Shown: piece by piece, positions 51,579 to 59,839 of the stretch
How the letters are laid out: each line of letters begins with the position of its first letter
How positions within the stretch are numbered: position 1 is the stretch's first letter
DNA from: Flavobacterium salilacus subsp. salilacus
GTDB taxonomy: Bacteria > Bacteroidota > Bacteroidia > Flavobacteriales > Flavobacteriaceae
Length of the DNA stretch: 64,000 bases
Assembly (NCBI RefSeq): GCF_004634195.1
Contig: NZ_SKBP01000011.1
Span: 1 to 64,000 of the forward strand
Direction: 5' to 3'
The notes under the pieces: model-generated
What the model saw: only the letters and a program-made list of their open reading frames with translations
Databases searched by the model: none
What the model was told of the DNA's origin: nothing
Program-made: the position numbers and the translations under genes

Positions 51579-52139
51579 TTATCTGCTTGGGTTTTGTTTT
51601 ATATATACCTCTGTAGCACCCAAGCCATATTTTTTATAATCGGCATCCTGAAACGTAATACCCTCATACCTGCCCAAAAGAAAATCGAGTTCGGCTTTCA
51701 GCACGCCCTCACCCACTCCGTGAATAAACACTACTTTGGGCATCCTGTTCCTTATGGCAAATTCAAGCTGACGCTTGGCTGTATCTGCCTGTAGTGTGAG
51801 AATATCATAGTTAGACATTCCTCTTTTATTGGGTACCAGTTTTTCTATATGCAAATCTACTTCAAGAACAAAGTCTTCTTTTTTGGATTTTTTTTCTTTT
51901 ACAAAACTGCGTTTTTTAGGCAATTCTTTTTCTTTAAGTACAGCCTGTATATTTTGTGCACCAAATAAACCTTTCAGTTCCGAAGTGTCTGTTATCTTAA
52001 CCAATTCTTTGGCATTAAACTCCAAATCGAAGCCTTCCTCGGTTTCTATTATAACCATACCATTCTTAAATCCTTTTACTTTACCGCTAAAGGAGTCATC
52101 CAGTACCGTAACATTATCACCTATATTAAACGTCTTCAT
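51579..52139 (-). CDS. Smr-domain protein
   Basis: 186 residues from ATG 52139. N-terminal part (1-60) is an SH3-like fold (FNIGDNVTVLDDSFSGKVKGF), then a basic linker, then the Smr domain from about 95: EVDLHIEKL (DLH motif), IHGVGEGVLKAELDFLL (HGxGxG motif) and YGLGATEVYI. Smr domains nick DNA or RNA; related proteins act in ribosome rescue or MutS2-like processes. The gene overlaps the upstream small membrane gene by 14 bp, implying coupled expression. Confidence 0.88.
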   Translation of the reverse strand: MKTFNIGDNVTVLDDSFSGKVKGFKNGMVIIETEEGFDLEFNAKELVKITDTSELKGLFGAQNIQAVLKEKELPKKRSFVKEKKSKKEDFVLEVDLHIEKLVPNKRGMSNYDILTLQADTAKRQLEFAIRNRMPKVVFIHGVGEGVLKAELDFLLGRYEGITFQDADYKKYGLGATEVYIKQNPSR

Positions 52140-52317
52140 TCTCTTTTTCTCTGTTATTTTTGCTCGGCACTTTTGCCATAAGGCGCATGAGTCCAACCAT
52201 AAAAATCGCAATAGCAGCAATCATTACAATCATATTTTTTTCCGATTGAGGTTTAGATTGCTCATATAAGGCAAGAAAAGCAGCCCCAAACATCAGTATA
52301 ATATATATTGTTTTCAT
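52126..52317 (-). CDS. Small membrane protein, 63 residues
   Basis: Starts MKTIYIILMFGAAFLALYEQ at 52317, with two hydrophobic segments (about 2-17 and 30-47) and a charged tail (KNNREKENEDV). Its 3' end overlaps the Smr gene start by 14 bp. A longer frame to 52443 is unlikely because it crosses the terminator at 52361-52385. Family not recognised. Confidence 0.7.
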   Translation of the reverse strand: MKTIYIILMFGAAFLALYEQSKPQSEKNMIVMIAAIAIFMVGLMRLMAKVPSKNNREKENEDV

Positions 52318-52360
52318 AACCTTATTATTAAAAGCCAAAGCTACTAAAATCTTTAGCAAT

Positions 52361-52385
52361 AAAAAATCCCGCCAAGGCGGGATTA
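52361..52385 (-). terminator. Intrinsic terminator after the DUF5362-like gene
   Basis: Stem AATCCCGCC / GGCGGGATT with a two-base loop; read leftward it is followed by a T run. Confidence 0.75.
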
Positions 52386-52405
52386 TATATAATAAGCAGG
52401 AAAAT

Positions 52406-52870
52406 TTACATTCCTGATAATCGTGATGCAGCCGAAACAGCAATTATTATAATCACTAAATAGGAAACAATCGAAAAAATGGTAAGGATACCGGACCACA
52501 AAAAGTAACCCTTCAGATCGCCGAAAGCTTTTGTCATTCCGTCAATATTATTTTCATTAATTGCTTTTCGTGTTGACGAAGAAAACTTAAATAAATACAG
52601 AACCGGGAAAAACATTGTTATCGTAAATAAAAGTGATATTATTCCCAGTGTAGCACTCGACATTATACCCATTGCTCCCAAGCTGCCCGGAGCAGAGTCC
52701 ATAGCACTGCCTGCCAGTATGATTGCTAACGAGCCGAAAAATGACAGTAGTATAACGATAGAGCCAATAACCGCTAAAAACAAAGCCCAGCCCGCAGAAG
52801 TTTTTAAAAAACCTTTAGCTTCATTAGTTAATTGCAGTTCAAAAGAATCGAAAGGAGAATTCTGTTCCAT
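52406..52870 (-). CDS. DUF5362-like membrane protein
   Basis: 154 residues with four hydrophobic segments (about 26-50, 70-95, 118-128 and 130-146). A short N-terminal cytoplasmic part (SPFDSFELQLTNEAKGFL) precedes them and a conserved-looking FKFSSSTRKAINENNIDGMTKAF-type stretch lies in the middle. Matches the DUF5362 description of Bacteroidota membrane proteins as I recall it. Function unknown. Confidence 0.7.
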   Translation of the reverse strand: MEQNSPFDSFELQLTNEAKGFLKTSAGWALFLAVIGSIVILLSFFGSLAIILAGSAMDSAPGSLGAMGIMSSATLGIISLLFTITMFFPVLYLFKFSSSTRKAINENNIDGMTKAFGDLKGYFLWSGILTIFSIVSYLVIIIIAVSAASRLSGM

Positions 52871-52907
52871 AAAATATTAAAATATAATTAATTGATTGGT
52901 TTGGTTT

Positions 52908-54152
52908 TTATTTTTCGAATTCTTGCAGCGTTTTTATAATAATACTCGCACAGTCTAATAGCTGTTCTTTGTTCATGACTAATGGCGGTGCAAAACGAAT
53001 AATATTGCCATGTGTCGGCTTTGCCAAAAGCCCGTTTTCTTTCAGTTTCATACAAATATCCCAAGCAGTAGAGCTATCTTCTGTATCATTAATAACCACG
53101 GCGTTAAGCAGCCCTTTACCTCTAACAAGGGTGGCAATGTTGCTGTTTGTTATGTATTCATTCAACTTATCTCTGAAAAGCTGTCCCAATGTTTCAGCAT
53201 TTTCCGCAAGATTTTCTTCTTCAATAACTTCAAGTGCCGCTATGGCAACTGCCGCTGCCACAGGGTTTCCGCCAAAAGTAGAACCATGCTGACCGGGTTT
53301 TATCACATTCATGATATGATTGTTTGCCAATACTGCCGATACGGGATATGCTCCGCCTGATAAGGCTTTACCTAATATAAGTATATCCGGCTGTACGTTT
53401 TCGTGGTGCACAGCAAGCAGTTTGCCTGTTCTTGCTATACCCGTTTGTACCTCATCGGCTATAAAAAGCACATTGTGCGCTTCGCACAATGCTTTGGTTT
53501 TTGCAAGGTAGCCTTCAGAGGGTACATATACCCCTGCCTCGCCCTGTATAGGCTCTACAAGAAAACCTGCAATATCTTTTTCATTTTTTAAAACTTCCTC
53601 AAGTGCTTCAACATCATCATACGGTATCATGATAAATCCATCGGTATAAGGTCCGAAATTTTTTCTGGCATTTTCATCATTAGAGAATGATATAATGGTA
53701 GTAGTCCTGCCATGAAAGTTGTTTTCGCAAACTACTATTTTAGCTTGTTTTTCATGAATACCCTTTTTTTCATAAGCCCATTTACGGCATATTTTTATAG
53801 CTGTTTCCACAGCCTCAGCACCGGTATTCATGGGTAATACCTTATCAAAACCAAAATATTGGGTAACAAATTCTTCATACCTGCCCAACTGGTCGTTATA
53901 AAATGCTCTTGAAGTAAGGGTTAGCCTTTGGGCTTGGTTTATCATGGCACCCACTATTTTAGGGTGACAATGCCCTTGGTTTACAGCAGAATATGCCGAC
54001 AGGAAATCGTAATATTTTTTACCCTCTACATCCCACACATAAACTCCTTCGCCTTTACTTAGCACTACAGGTAGCGGGTGGTAGTTATGAGCTCCGTATT
54101 TATCTTCTAATGCAATGGCATCCGCCGAACTTAATTTTTCTAAAACTGACAT
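52908..54152 (-). CDS. rocD: Ornithine aminotransferase
   Basis: 414 residues of class-III aminotransferase fold. PLP Lys in [14 protein letters not shown], cofactor block [23 protein letters not shown], the [16 protein letters not shown]sp-x-x-Gln site and the C-terminal [13 protein letters not shown]. It transfers the delta-amino group of ornithine to 2-oxoglutarate, giving glutamate semialdehyde. Start block [19 protein letters not shown] is ornithine-aminotransferase-like. Confidence 0.94.
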   Translation of the reverse strand: MSVLEKLSSADAIALEDKYGAHNYHPLPVVLSKGEGVYVWDVEGKKYYDFLSAYSAVNQGHCHPKIVGAMINQAQRLTLTSRAFYNDQLGRYEEFVTQYFGFDKVLPMNTGAEAVETAIKICRKWAYEKKGIHEKQAKIVVCENNFHGRTTTIISFSNDENARKNFGPYTDGFIMIPYDDVEALEEVLKNEKDIAGFLVEPIQGEAGVYVPSEGYLAKTKALCEAHNVLFIADEVQTGIARTGKLLAVHHENVQPDILILGKALSGGAYPVSAVLANNHIMNVIKPGQHGSTFGGNPVAAAVAIAALEVIEEENLAENAETLGQLFRDKLNEYITNSNIATLVRGKGLLNAVVINDTEDSSTAWDICMKLKENGLLAKPTHGNIIRFAPPLVMNKEQLLDCASIIIKTLQEFEK

Positions 54153-54282
54153 TTTAATCTTATTTTTTATTTTCTTAAAACAGCAATTCCTTCTTTGCTC
54201 AGGAGAGAAATCATCCTTATTTCAGATGCAAATTAATAAAAATAAAATTATTTTATGTTTAATTTGAATTAAATGCAAAAAC

Positions 54283-54317
54283 AAAAAAACTCACTCTGAT
54301 GCAGAGTGAGTTTTTTT
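54283..54317 (-). terminator. Intrinsic terminator after the DinB gene
   Basis: Stem AAAAACTCACTCTG / CAGAGTGAGTTTTT with a three-base loop and A/T runs on both sides. Confidence 0.85.
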
Positions 54318-54336
54318 ACTCATTTTTTAATACCGG

Positions 54337-54834
54337 TTAAAAGCCCATATCATCGGCACTTGGTCCGTAACTTGCAGGAACAGGGATGTCGAGTAACCTG
54401 AAATATACCCCCAGTTGCGCACGGTGATGCACTATTTGCGAATAGGTCATTCTTATTACCCCATATTTAGAATCTCTGTTCAATATCTGATCTGAATTGC
54501 TCAATACCCATTCTTTCGTAAACTCGTTACTGTCAAATACGGCAAGTGTTTCCTTAGCACTTTTTAAGTTTTCTTCAAAAAAACTGAGTAATTCTTCTGT
54601 GCTCTTTACATCTTTGGGCTGGTATGGGTTATTGGCAAAATCCAGCCCATCTGTTGTAATTGCCATAGTTACCCAACCCGGCAATTCTGCTATGTGGGCA
54701 GCAAGTACCTTCATAGTCATACTTTTTGGGTGGGGTTGCCAGTCAAATTTCTCTGCCGAAACTCGCTCTAAAAATTTGCGGGTTACAGCAGCCTCTTTGT
54801 CCATTTCTTGTAATAGTAAATGAAGTAAATTCAT
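54337..54834 (-). CDS. DinB-family protein
   Basis: 165 residues of the four-helix DinB/YfiT fold. The metal-binding His pattern is present: one in AAHIAELPGWVTMA (about residue 47) and two near the end in YSQIVHHRAQLGVYFR. Members act as thiol- or small-molecule-dependent enzymes. Substrate unknown. It lies 63 bp after the WYL regulator gene on the same strand and may be under its control. Confidence 0.88.
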   Translation of the reverse strand: MNLLHLLLQEMDKEAAVTRKFLERVSAEKFDWQPHPKSMTMKVLAAHIAELPGWVTMAITTDGLDFANNPYQPKDVKSTEELLSFFEENLKSAKETLAVFDSNEFTKEWVLSNSDQILNRDSKYGVIRMTYSQIVHHRAQLGVYFRLLDIPVPASYGPSADDMGF

Positions 54835-54897
54835 AATTAATGTGTTTTTATTTTGTTTAACGACACAAAGTAAAACACACTTGGTGACAGCCCTATG

Positions 54898-55863
54898 TCA
54901 GTAGGATTTTTCCAGTTTCATTTTCTCAGAAATTTTTTCAGAAAGCTCTAAAATCTTGTTTTTAAGCGATTCGGGTTCAATCACTTCGGCATAGTCCGCA
55001 AACATCATTATCCATCGCGGCAACCCTTCATCCATATGGTGCGTCAGGAAAATCATATCAACATAATCGTGATGTACTTCTTCTGAGATAAACCCATAAT
55101 AATCACGTTGATTTTGTATGTAAGGAACAATTTTTTTATCTGTTCTTATTACTGCTTTTTGCACCATAGGTGTACAATCGAGCTGTTCTCTTTCCCTATA
55201 TTCTTTCAGGGTGCTGCGCTCCTGCTGTTCCTGTTGGGTTAGTTTTATATCTTTTACCCTGTCTATTCTAAACTGTCGGTAACTTTCGCGCAGATGGCAA
55301 TAAGCCACAGTATACCAGTTTTCATTTTCATGAAAAATGCCTATAGGCTCTATAAGCCTGTCGCTGTCGTCATCATGACCGACTGCTCTGTATTTCATCT
55401 GTACTGCTTTTTTCTCGGCAATCGCTTTTAGTAATACATCAAGCGTATTTAACGGGAACTGTTTTATGGTACTTCTTCGGTCTTTTACTTCTATTTGTCC
55501 TTCAAGGTTTTCCAACAACTGCTTTTCGGTACTTCGCAATACAGCTTTTACTTTATATAGTGCTGATGCAAAATTATTTTGTAGTGCCGTATCGGTAAAT
55601 TTTTCCATGAGTTTTTCGGCAGTAACAAAAGCGATAGCCTCTTCGGGGGTAAACATTACAGGTGGCAGCCTGTAACCCTCTACAAGCGAATACCCAACAC
55701 CTGCCTCGCCATATAGTGGTACACCCGCTTCCTCAAGCGTACGGATATCCCGATATACTGTGCGCAGGCTTATATCAAATCTGTTGGCAATGTCCTGTGC
55801 CTTTACCACTTTTCCTGACTGGAGTTGTATCAGTATTGCTGTAATCCTGTCAAAACGATTCAT
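54898..55863 (-). CDS. WYL-domain transcriptional regulator (HTH 11 type)
   Basis: About 321 residues (an ATG two codons upstream, 55869, is also possible). N-terminal helix-turn-helix (RFDRITAILIQLQSG, VVKAQDIANRFDISLRTVYRDIRTL), then the WYL domain (about 140-230) with ENWYTVAYCHLRESYRQFRIDRV, and a C-terminal WCX extension (YYGFISEEV). WYL domains bind nucleotides or small ligands. Likely regulates itself and the adjacent DinB gene. A -7 box lies at 55880-55887. Confidence 0.9.
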   Translation of the reverse strand: MNRFDRITAILIQLQSGKVVKAQDIANRFDISLRTVYRDIRTLEEAGVPLYGEAGVGYSLVEGYRLPPVMFTPEEAIAFVTAEKLMEKFTDTALQNNFASALYKVKAVLRSTEKQLLENLEGQIEVKDRRSTIKQFPLNTLDVLLKAIAEKKAVQMKYRAVGHDDDSDRLIEPIGIFHENENWYTVAYCHLRESYRQFRIDRVKDIKLTQQEQQERSTLKEYREREQLDCTPMVQKAVIRTDKKIVPYIQNQRDYYGFISEEVHHDYVDMIFLTHHMDEGLPRWIMMFADYAEVIEPESLKNKILELSEKISEKMKLEKSY

Positions 55864-55879
55864 ATACAAATAGTTTTTT

Positions 55880-55887
55880 CAAATTTA
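55880..55887 (-). promoter_or_regulatory. -7 box (TAAATTTG) of the WYL-DinB operon
   Basis: Exact TAnnTTTG match on the minus strand; leader of about 7-13 nt. Confidence 0.45.
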
Positions 55888-55912
55888 CTGTTTTAACCAA
55901 AATAAACGATAT

Positions 55913-55937
55913 TAAAAAAGCCCCAATAAATGGGGCT
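55913..55937 (-). terminator. Intrinsic terminator after the OsmC gene
   Basis: Stem AGCCCCA / TGGGGCT with a five-base loop; read leftward it runs into T residues. Confidence 0.7.
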
Positions 55938-55962
55938 GAATAAAAATATGGTAGTAAAATAA

Positions 55963-56379
55963 CTAATTCTGTACTAATGTAGCATTACTGGTTATTTCTG
56001 TATTCAGTAATTTTGAAATCGGGCAGTTTTCCTCTGCTTTTTTAACATGCTGCTGAAATGCCTCTGTAGAAATATCATCTACCCTGCCAATTACTGACAG
56101 GTGAGAACCTACCACGTTGCCGTTTTGAAAATTTATATCGCATTTTGTTTCTAATGATGCTATACTATAACCTCCCTCGCTTAAATAAGCTGCTAACTGC
56201 ATGGTAAAACATCCGGCATGTGCCGCAGCAATAAGCTCTTCGGGGTTAGTACCATTTCCATCTTCAAAACGGGTTTTGAAAGAATATTGTGTATTGTTTA
56301 ACACATTGCTTTCTGTAGTTAAATTTCCTTCTCCTTCTTTTATTGAACCGACCCATACGGCTTTTGCATTTCGTTTCAT
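55963..56379 (-). CDS. osmC: OsmC-family peroxiredoxin-like protein
   Basis: 138 residues. The two redox cysteines are C57 in AAHAGCFTM and C119 in EENCPISK, the family pattern. N-terminal [14 protein letters not shown] and the [11 protein letters not shown] core are typical. OsmC reduces organic hydroperoxides using a thiol donor such as dihydrolipoamide. It stands alone, with its own terminator. Confidence 0.92.
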   Translation of the reverse strand: MKRNAKAVWVGSIKEGEGNLTTESNVLNNTQYSFKTRFEDGNGTNPEELIAAAHAGCFTMQLAAYLSEGGYSIASLETKCDINFQNGNVVGSHLSVIGRVDDISTEAFQQHVKKAEENCPISKLLNTEITSNATLVQN

Positions 56380-56468
56380 AATTATATTTTTTATGGTTAG
56401 TTAATCTTTTTAAAATTAATCAATTAATACTCATAACCACAATCTTTAAATTAAGTTTAACAAAAACT

Positions 56469-57029
56469 TTAAATGCTTCGGTTTTGTATCATTTCCAACA
56501 TTTTTAAAGTAGTGTTCCAGTTACGGGTAGTAGCTTTGCAATTATTAAGTTTACCTTCAATAAAAGGGTTTGTCAGTTTAGATTCGGCAGCACTTTGCGC
56601 CAGTTTCAAATACATCACTTTTCCTACGGCTGTAAAAACATCATCACTCCTGTTGTACTTTTTCATCTTGTCGAGTCCTTCATTAGTAGCTTCGTTTGAC
56701 AGAAATACTACATGATATTTTTTCTTACCCGATGGTTCAGGCACTTTATCAGTATAAGGATTATTGTCAATAGCGTTAATCAAATCGGCTTCGTTTAAAA
56801 TAAATATAGTTACATCATAGCCATACTCTTTGTATAAAAGTAACTGCATACCGTGAGCTATTTTTGCTTTATCGGTTTCATCGGTTTCAAAAACCACATT
56901 TCCACTCTGTATATAGGTTTCTACATTTATATAGCCATTAGCTATCATTAAGTTACGCAGATGTTCCATTTTAATAATATTGTGTCCGCTTACATTAATA
57001 CCGCGAAAAAGAGCAAGATATACAGGCAT
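56469..57029 (-). CDS. DUF1697 protein
   Basis: 186 residues. Family start YLALFRGINVSGHNIIKMEHLRNLM-type block, then YIQSGNVVFET and the C-terminal NCKATTRNWNTTLKMLEM. No known enzyme activity; widespread in bacteria. It is divergent from rlmD, with both -7 boxes in the 69-bp gap. Confidence 0.9.
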   Translation of the reverse strand: MPVYLALFRGINVSGHNIIKMEHLRNLMIANGYINVETYIQSGNVVFETDETDKAKIAHGMQLLLYKEYGYDVTIFILNEADLINAIDNNPYTDKVPEPSGKKKYHVVFLSNEATNEGLDKMKKYNRSDDVFTAVGKVMYLKLAQSAAESKLTNPFIEGKLNNCKATTRNWNTTLKMLEMIQNRSI

Positions 57030-57055
57030 AGTGTTTGTTTTTTAAGTATTACCTG

Positions 57056-57063
57056 CAAAATTA
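57056..57063 (-). promoter_or_regulatory. -7 box (TAATTTTG) of the DUF1697 gene
   Basis: Exact TAnnTTTG match on the minus strand, leader about 23 nt. Confidence 0.45.
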
Positions 57064-57086
57064 TTTAAATTTAATGAGCAATAGTT

Positions 57087-57094
57087 TATTTTTG
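57087..57094 (+). promoter_or_regulatory. -7 box (TATTTTTG) of rlmD
   Basis: Exact TAnnTTTG match five bases before the ATG at 57099, so the mRNA would be almost leaderless. Confidence 0.45.
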
Positions 57095-57098
57095 CCGA

Positions 57099-58511
57099 AT
57101 GGGAAGAAAAAGAACAGAAAAGATTGTATTTGAAAATGTAGCGGTGCTTGATGCAGGAGCAAGAGGCGTTTCGGTAGCTAAAGCCCCCGATGGTAAAGTA
57201 ATATTTATACCCAATGTTGTACCCGGTGATGTTGTAGATGTACAAACTTTTAAAAAGCGTAAAGCCTACTACGAAGGCAAAGCCATAAAAATCAATGAGT
57301 TTTCTGAACACAGAATTGACCCTGTATGCTCGCATTTTGGCTCTTGCGGTGGTTGCAAGTGGCAGAATATGAAGTATGAGCGACAATTGTTCTACAAAAA
57401 TCAGGAAGTGTATAACAACCTGAAACGCATTGGTAAAATAGCATTACCCGAATTTGAGCCTATTATGGGTAGCGAAAAACAGTTTTTTTACCGCAATAAA
57501 ATGGAATTCTCTTTCTCTAACAGCAGATGGATGACCGAAGAAGAGATACAAAGTGATAAAGAAATTGAAAACAGTAATGCTTTAGGCTTTCATATACCCC
57601 GTATGTGGGATAAAATACTGGACATAACCCATTGCAGCCTGCAAGAAGACCCAAGCAATGCCATACGCAATGAAGTTAGGGATTTTGCTAATAAAAATAA
57701 TCTTGCGTTTTTTAACCCGAGAGAACATTCGGGACTATTGCGTACGCTAATGCTGCGCACAGCATCTACAGGCGAAATTATGGTGCTGATACAGTTTTTT
57801 GAAGATGATAAAGAAAAACGAGAACTGATATTAGACCACTTAGCCGAACGTTTCCCGGAAATAACATCTCTACAGTATGTAGTGAACCAAAAGGCTAACG
57901 ATACACTGTATGACCAAGATATACTACTGTATAAAGGGCGTGAGTATATACTGGAAGAGATGGAAGGATTGCATTTTAGTATTAATGCTAAGTCGTTCTA
58001 CCAAACCAACTCCGATCAAGCCTATGAACTCTATAAAATAACCCGCGAATTTGCAGGGCTTACCGGAAACGAACTGGTATATGACCTATATACCGGTACC
58101 GGTACTATTGCACAATTTGTATCGAAACAAGCCGCAAAGGTAATTGGTGTTGAGGCTGTGCCCGAAGCTATTGCCGATGCTAAAGAAAATGCAAAGCGCA
58201 ATAACATTACCAATTGTGAGTTTTTTACAGGAGATATGAAAGTAGTATTTAACGAAGCGTTTATAGCCACACATGGCAAGCCCGACGTTATTATTACCGA
58301 TCCGCCGCGCGACGGTATGCACAAGGATGTTGTGCAGCAAATACTAAACATAGCTCCAGACAGGGTGGTATATGTAAGCTGTAACTCCGCCACACAGGCA
58401 CGCGATTTAGCATTAATGGACGAGAAATATAAAGTAACCCGTGTGCGCCCCGTAGATATGTTTCCGCAAACACACCATGTGGAAAATGTTGTACTTTTGG
58501 AAAAACGATAA
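57099..58511 (+). CDS. rlmD: 23S rRNA (uracil-5-)-methyltransferase RlmD/RumA type
   Basis: 470 residues. N-terminal TRAM domain (about 8-65), then the 4Fe-4S motif C77, C83, C86 in CSHFGSCGGCKWQNM with a fourth Cys further on (ITHCSLQED). The SAM domain starts near 300 (LVYDLYTGTGTIA) and the catalytic nucleophile is in VYVSCNSATQARDL (about residue 421). It methylates a uracil of 23S rRNA, U1939 by homology. Followed by DUF6452 and DUF6048 genes in the same direction, a trio seen in related genomes. Confidence 0.93.
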   Translation: MGRKRTEKIVFENVAVLDAGARGVSVAKAPDGKVIFIPNVVPGDVVDVQTFKKRKAYYEGKAIKINEFSEHRIDPVCSHFGSCGGCKWQNMKYERQLFYKNQEVYNNLKRIGKIALPEFEPIMGSEKQFFYRNKMEFSFSNSRWMTEEEIQSDKEIENSNALGFHIPRMWDKILDITHCSLQEDPSNAIRNEVRDFANKNNLAFFNPREHSGLLRTLMLRTASTGEIMVLIQFFEDDKEKRELILDHLAERFPEITSLQYVVNQKANDTLYDQDILLYKGREYILEEMEGLHFSINAKSFYQTNSDQAYELYKITREFAGLTGNELVYDLYTGTGTIAQFVSKQAAKVIGVEAVPEAIADAKENAKRNNITNCEFFTGDMKVVFNEAFIATHGKPDVIITDPPRDGMHKDVVQQILNIAPDRVVYVSCNSATQARDLALMDEKYKVTRVRPVDMFPQTHHVENVVLLEKR

Positions 58512-58532
58512 ATAAAAACAGGCTTTGCCGTT

Positions 58533-59063
58533 ATGAAAAAAATATTAGTTTCGTTACTGTTTATAACACTTACTTTATGCTGCTTTTGGAGCTGCGAAAA
58601 AGATGATATCTGTGCCGACGGTACTGCTACTACTCCCAGCCTTATCATTACCATGTATAACCTGGACAACCAAACGGAAAAAAAGTCTGGAAACATTGAG
58701 TATTTTATGGAAGATGATGTTACCAGAGTAATTGAAGCAGGAATAACAGACAGCCTTGTCGTTCCGCTTCGCACCGATGCAGAAATAGTAAGATGGGGCT
58801 TTACGCTTGTTACCACAGGTTCGGGCGGTACAAGCAATTATAATACTGACTATATTGAATTTAAATATACTCATAACGAAATATATGTTTCGCGTGCCTG
58901 TGGCTATAAATCGCTTTTTTACCTTAACGAAAATACACCCGGAAATCTGAATCCTGTACTTACCGATACACTGCCAAATGACAACTTGTGGATACGGGAT
59001 GTAGTGATAACAAGAAATAATATAGAAGATGAACAATCAGCGCATGTTAAAATTTATTTCTAG
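58533..59063 (+). CDS. DUF6452 family lipoprotein
   Basis: 176 residues with a lipoprotein-type signal and a Cys in SCEKDD near residue 27. The remainder is beta-rich with no known enzyme motif (IEYFMEDDVTRVIEAGITDS, FKYTHNEIYVSRACGYKS). It begins 21 bp after rlmD and overlaps the DUF6048 gene, so one operon. Probably an outer-membrane lipoprotein; role unknown. Confidence 0.82.
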   Translation: MKKILVSLLFITLTLCCFWSCEKDDICADGTATTPSLIITMYNLDNQTEKKSGNIEYFMEDDVTRVIEAGITDSLVVPLRTDAEIVRWGFTLVTTGSGGTSNYNTDYIEFKYTHNEIYVSRACGYKSLFYLNENTPGNLNPVLTDTLPNDNLWIRDVVITRNNIEDEQSAHVKIYF

Positions 59064-59781
59064 CCTTTGCGCTGTAGCACTCTCACTATCAGCCTATTCA
59101 CAAACAGCTAAAGATACCATAGTTGCTCCTGTAAAAGCAGAGCGTTATGGCTTGAGGGTGGGTATAGATTTGCACCGACTGAGCAAAGGTTTTTATACCG
59201 ATGATTACAGGGGGCTGGAACTGGTAGCCGACTACAGGCTAACTAAAAAAATATATGTAGCTGGAGAACTGGGTAATGAAGATTATACGCTGGATGAAGA
59301 TCAGCTTAATTTTACTACCAAAGGAAGTTATTTTAAAGTTGGTTTTGACTATAACACTTATGAGAACTGGCTGGATATGGAAAACATGATTTATGTAGGG
59401 GCTCGCTATGGCTTTGCCTCATTCAGTCAAAACCTTAATTCATATACCATATACGATAACAGGGTTATAAATGAAAATGGAATAAGATACCTTGATGCTG
59501 TAACCGTTAATGCCGATAGAGAGTATAGCGGACTTACGGCACACTGGGTGGAAATAGTAGGCGGTATAAAAGCAGAGCTTTTTGATAATTTATATCTTGG
59601 TTTCAGCGTAAGGCTTAACAGTCTTATATCCGACAAAAAACCTGATAATTTTGATAACCTCTATATCCCCGGGTTTAACCGTACTTATGAGGGTAGCTTT
59701 GGTGTTGGTTTTAACTATTCCGTTTCCTATTTTATACCATTGTATAAAAAAGCAGAAAAAGTAAAGCCTGAACAGCAATAA
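59044..59781 (+). CDS. DUF6048 family outer-membrane protein
   Basis: About 245 residues from ATG 59044; ATG 59029 is an alternative. Signal peptide ending LSAYSQ, then alternating strands of a small barrel (RYGLRVGIDLHRLSKGF, KIYVAGELGNEDYTL, ENMIYVGARYGFASFSQ) ending SVSYFIPLYKKAEK. It overlaps the DUF6452 gene, and the pair may form a lipoprotein/barrel unit. Confidence 0.82.
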   Translation: MLKFISSLCAVALSLSAYSQTAKDTIVAPVKAERYGLRVGIDLHRLSKGFYTDDYRGLELVADYRLTKKIYVAGELGNEDYTLDEDQLNFTTKGSYFKVGFDYNTYENWLDMENMIYVGARYGFASFSQNLNSYTIYDNRVINENGIRYLDAVTVNADREYSGLTAHWVEIVGGIKAELFDNLYLGFSVRLNSLISDKKPDNFDNLYIPGFNRTYEGSFGVGFNYSVSYFIPLYKKAEKVKPEQQ

Positions 59782-59782
59782 A

Positions 59783-59807
59783 AAAAAACCTCCGCAAAAA
59801 GCGGAGG
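59783..59807 (-). terminator. Intrinsic terminator (leftward) after the T9SS cargo gene
   Basis: Stem CCTCCGC / GCGGAGG with a five-base loop; read leftward it is followed by eight T residues. Confidence 0.75.
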
Positions 59808-59839
59808 CACAAAACTACAATTAAACCCAATTTCCAAAT

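Noticed and set aside
58031..58837. 268-codon minus-strand ORF across rlmD and the DUF6452 gene
   Set aside because: It spans two supported genes on the other strand and shows no protein-family features.
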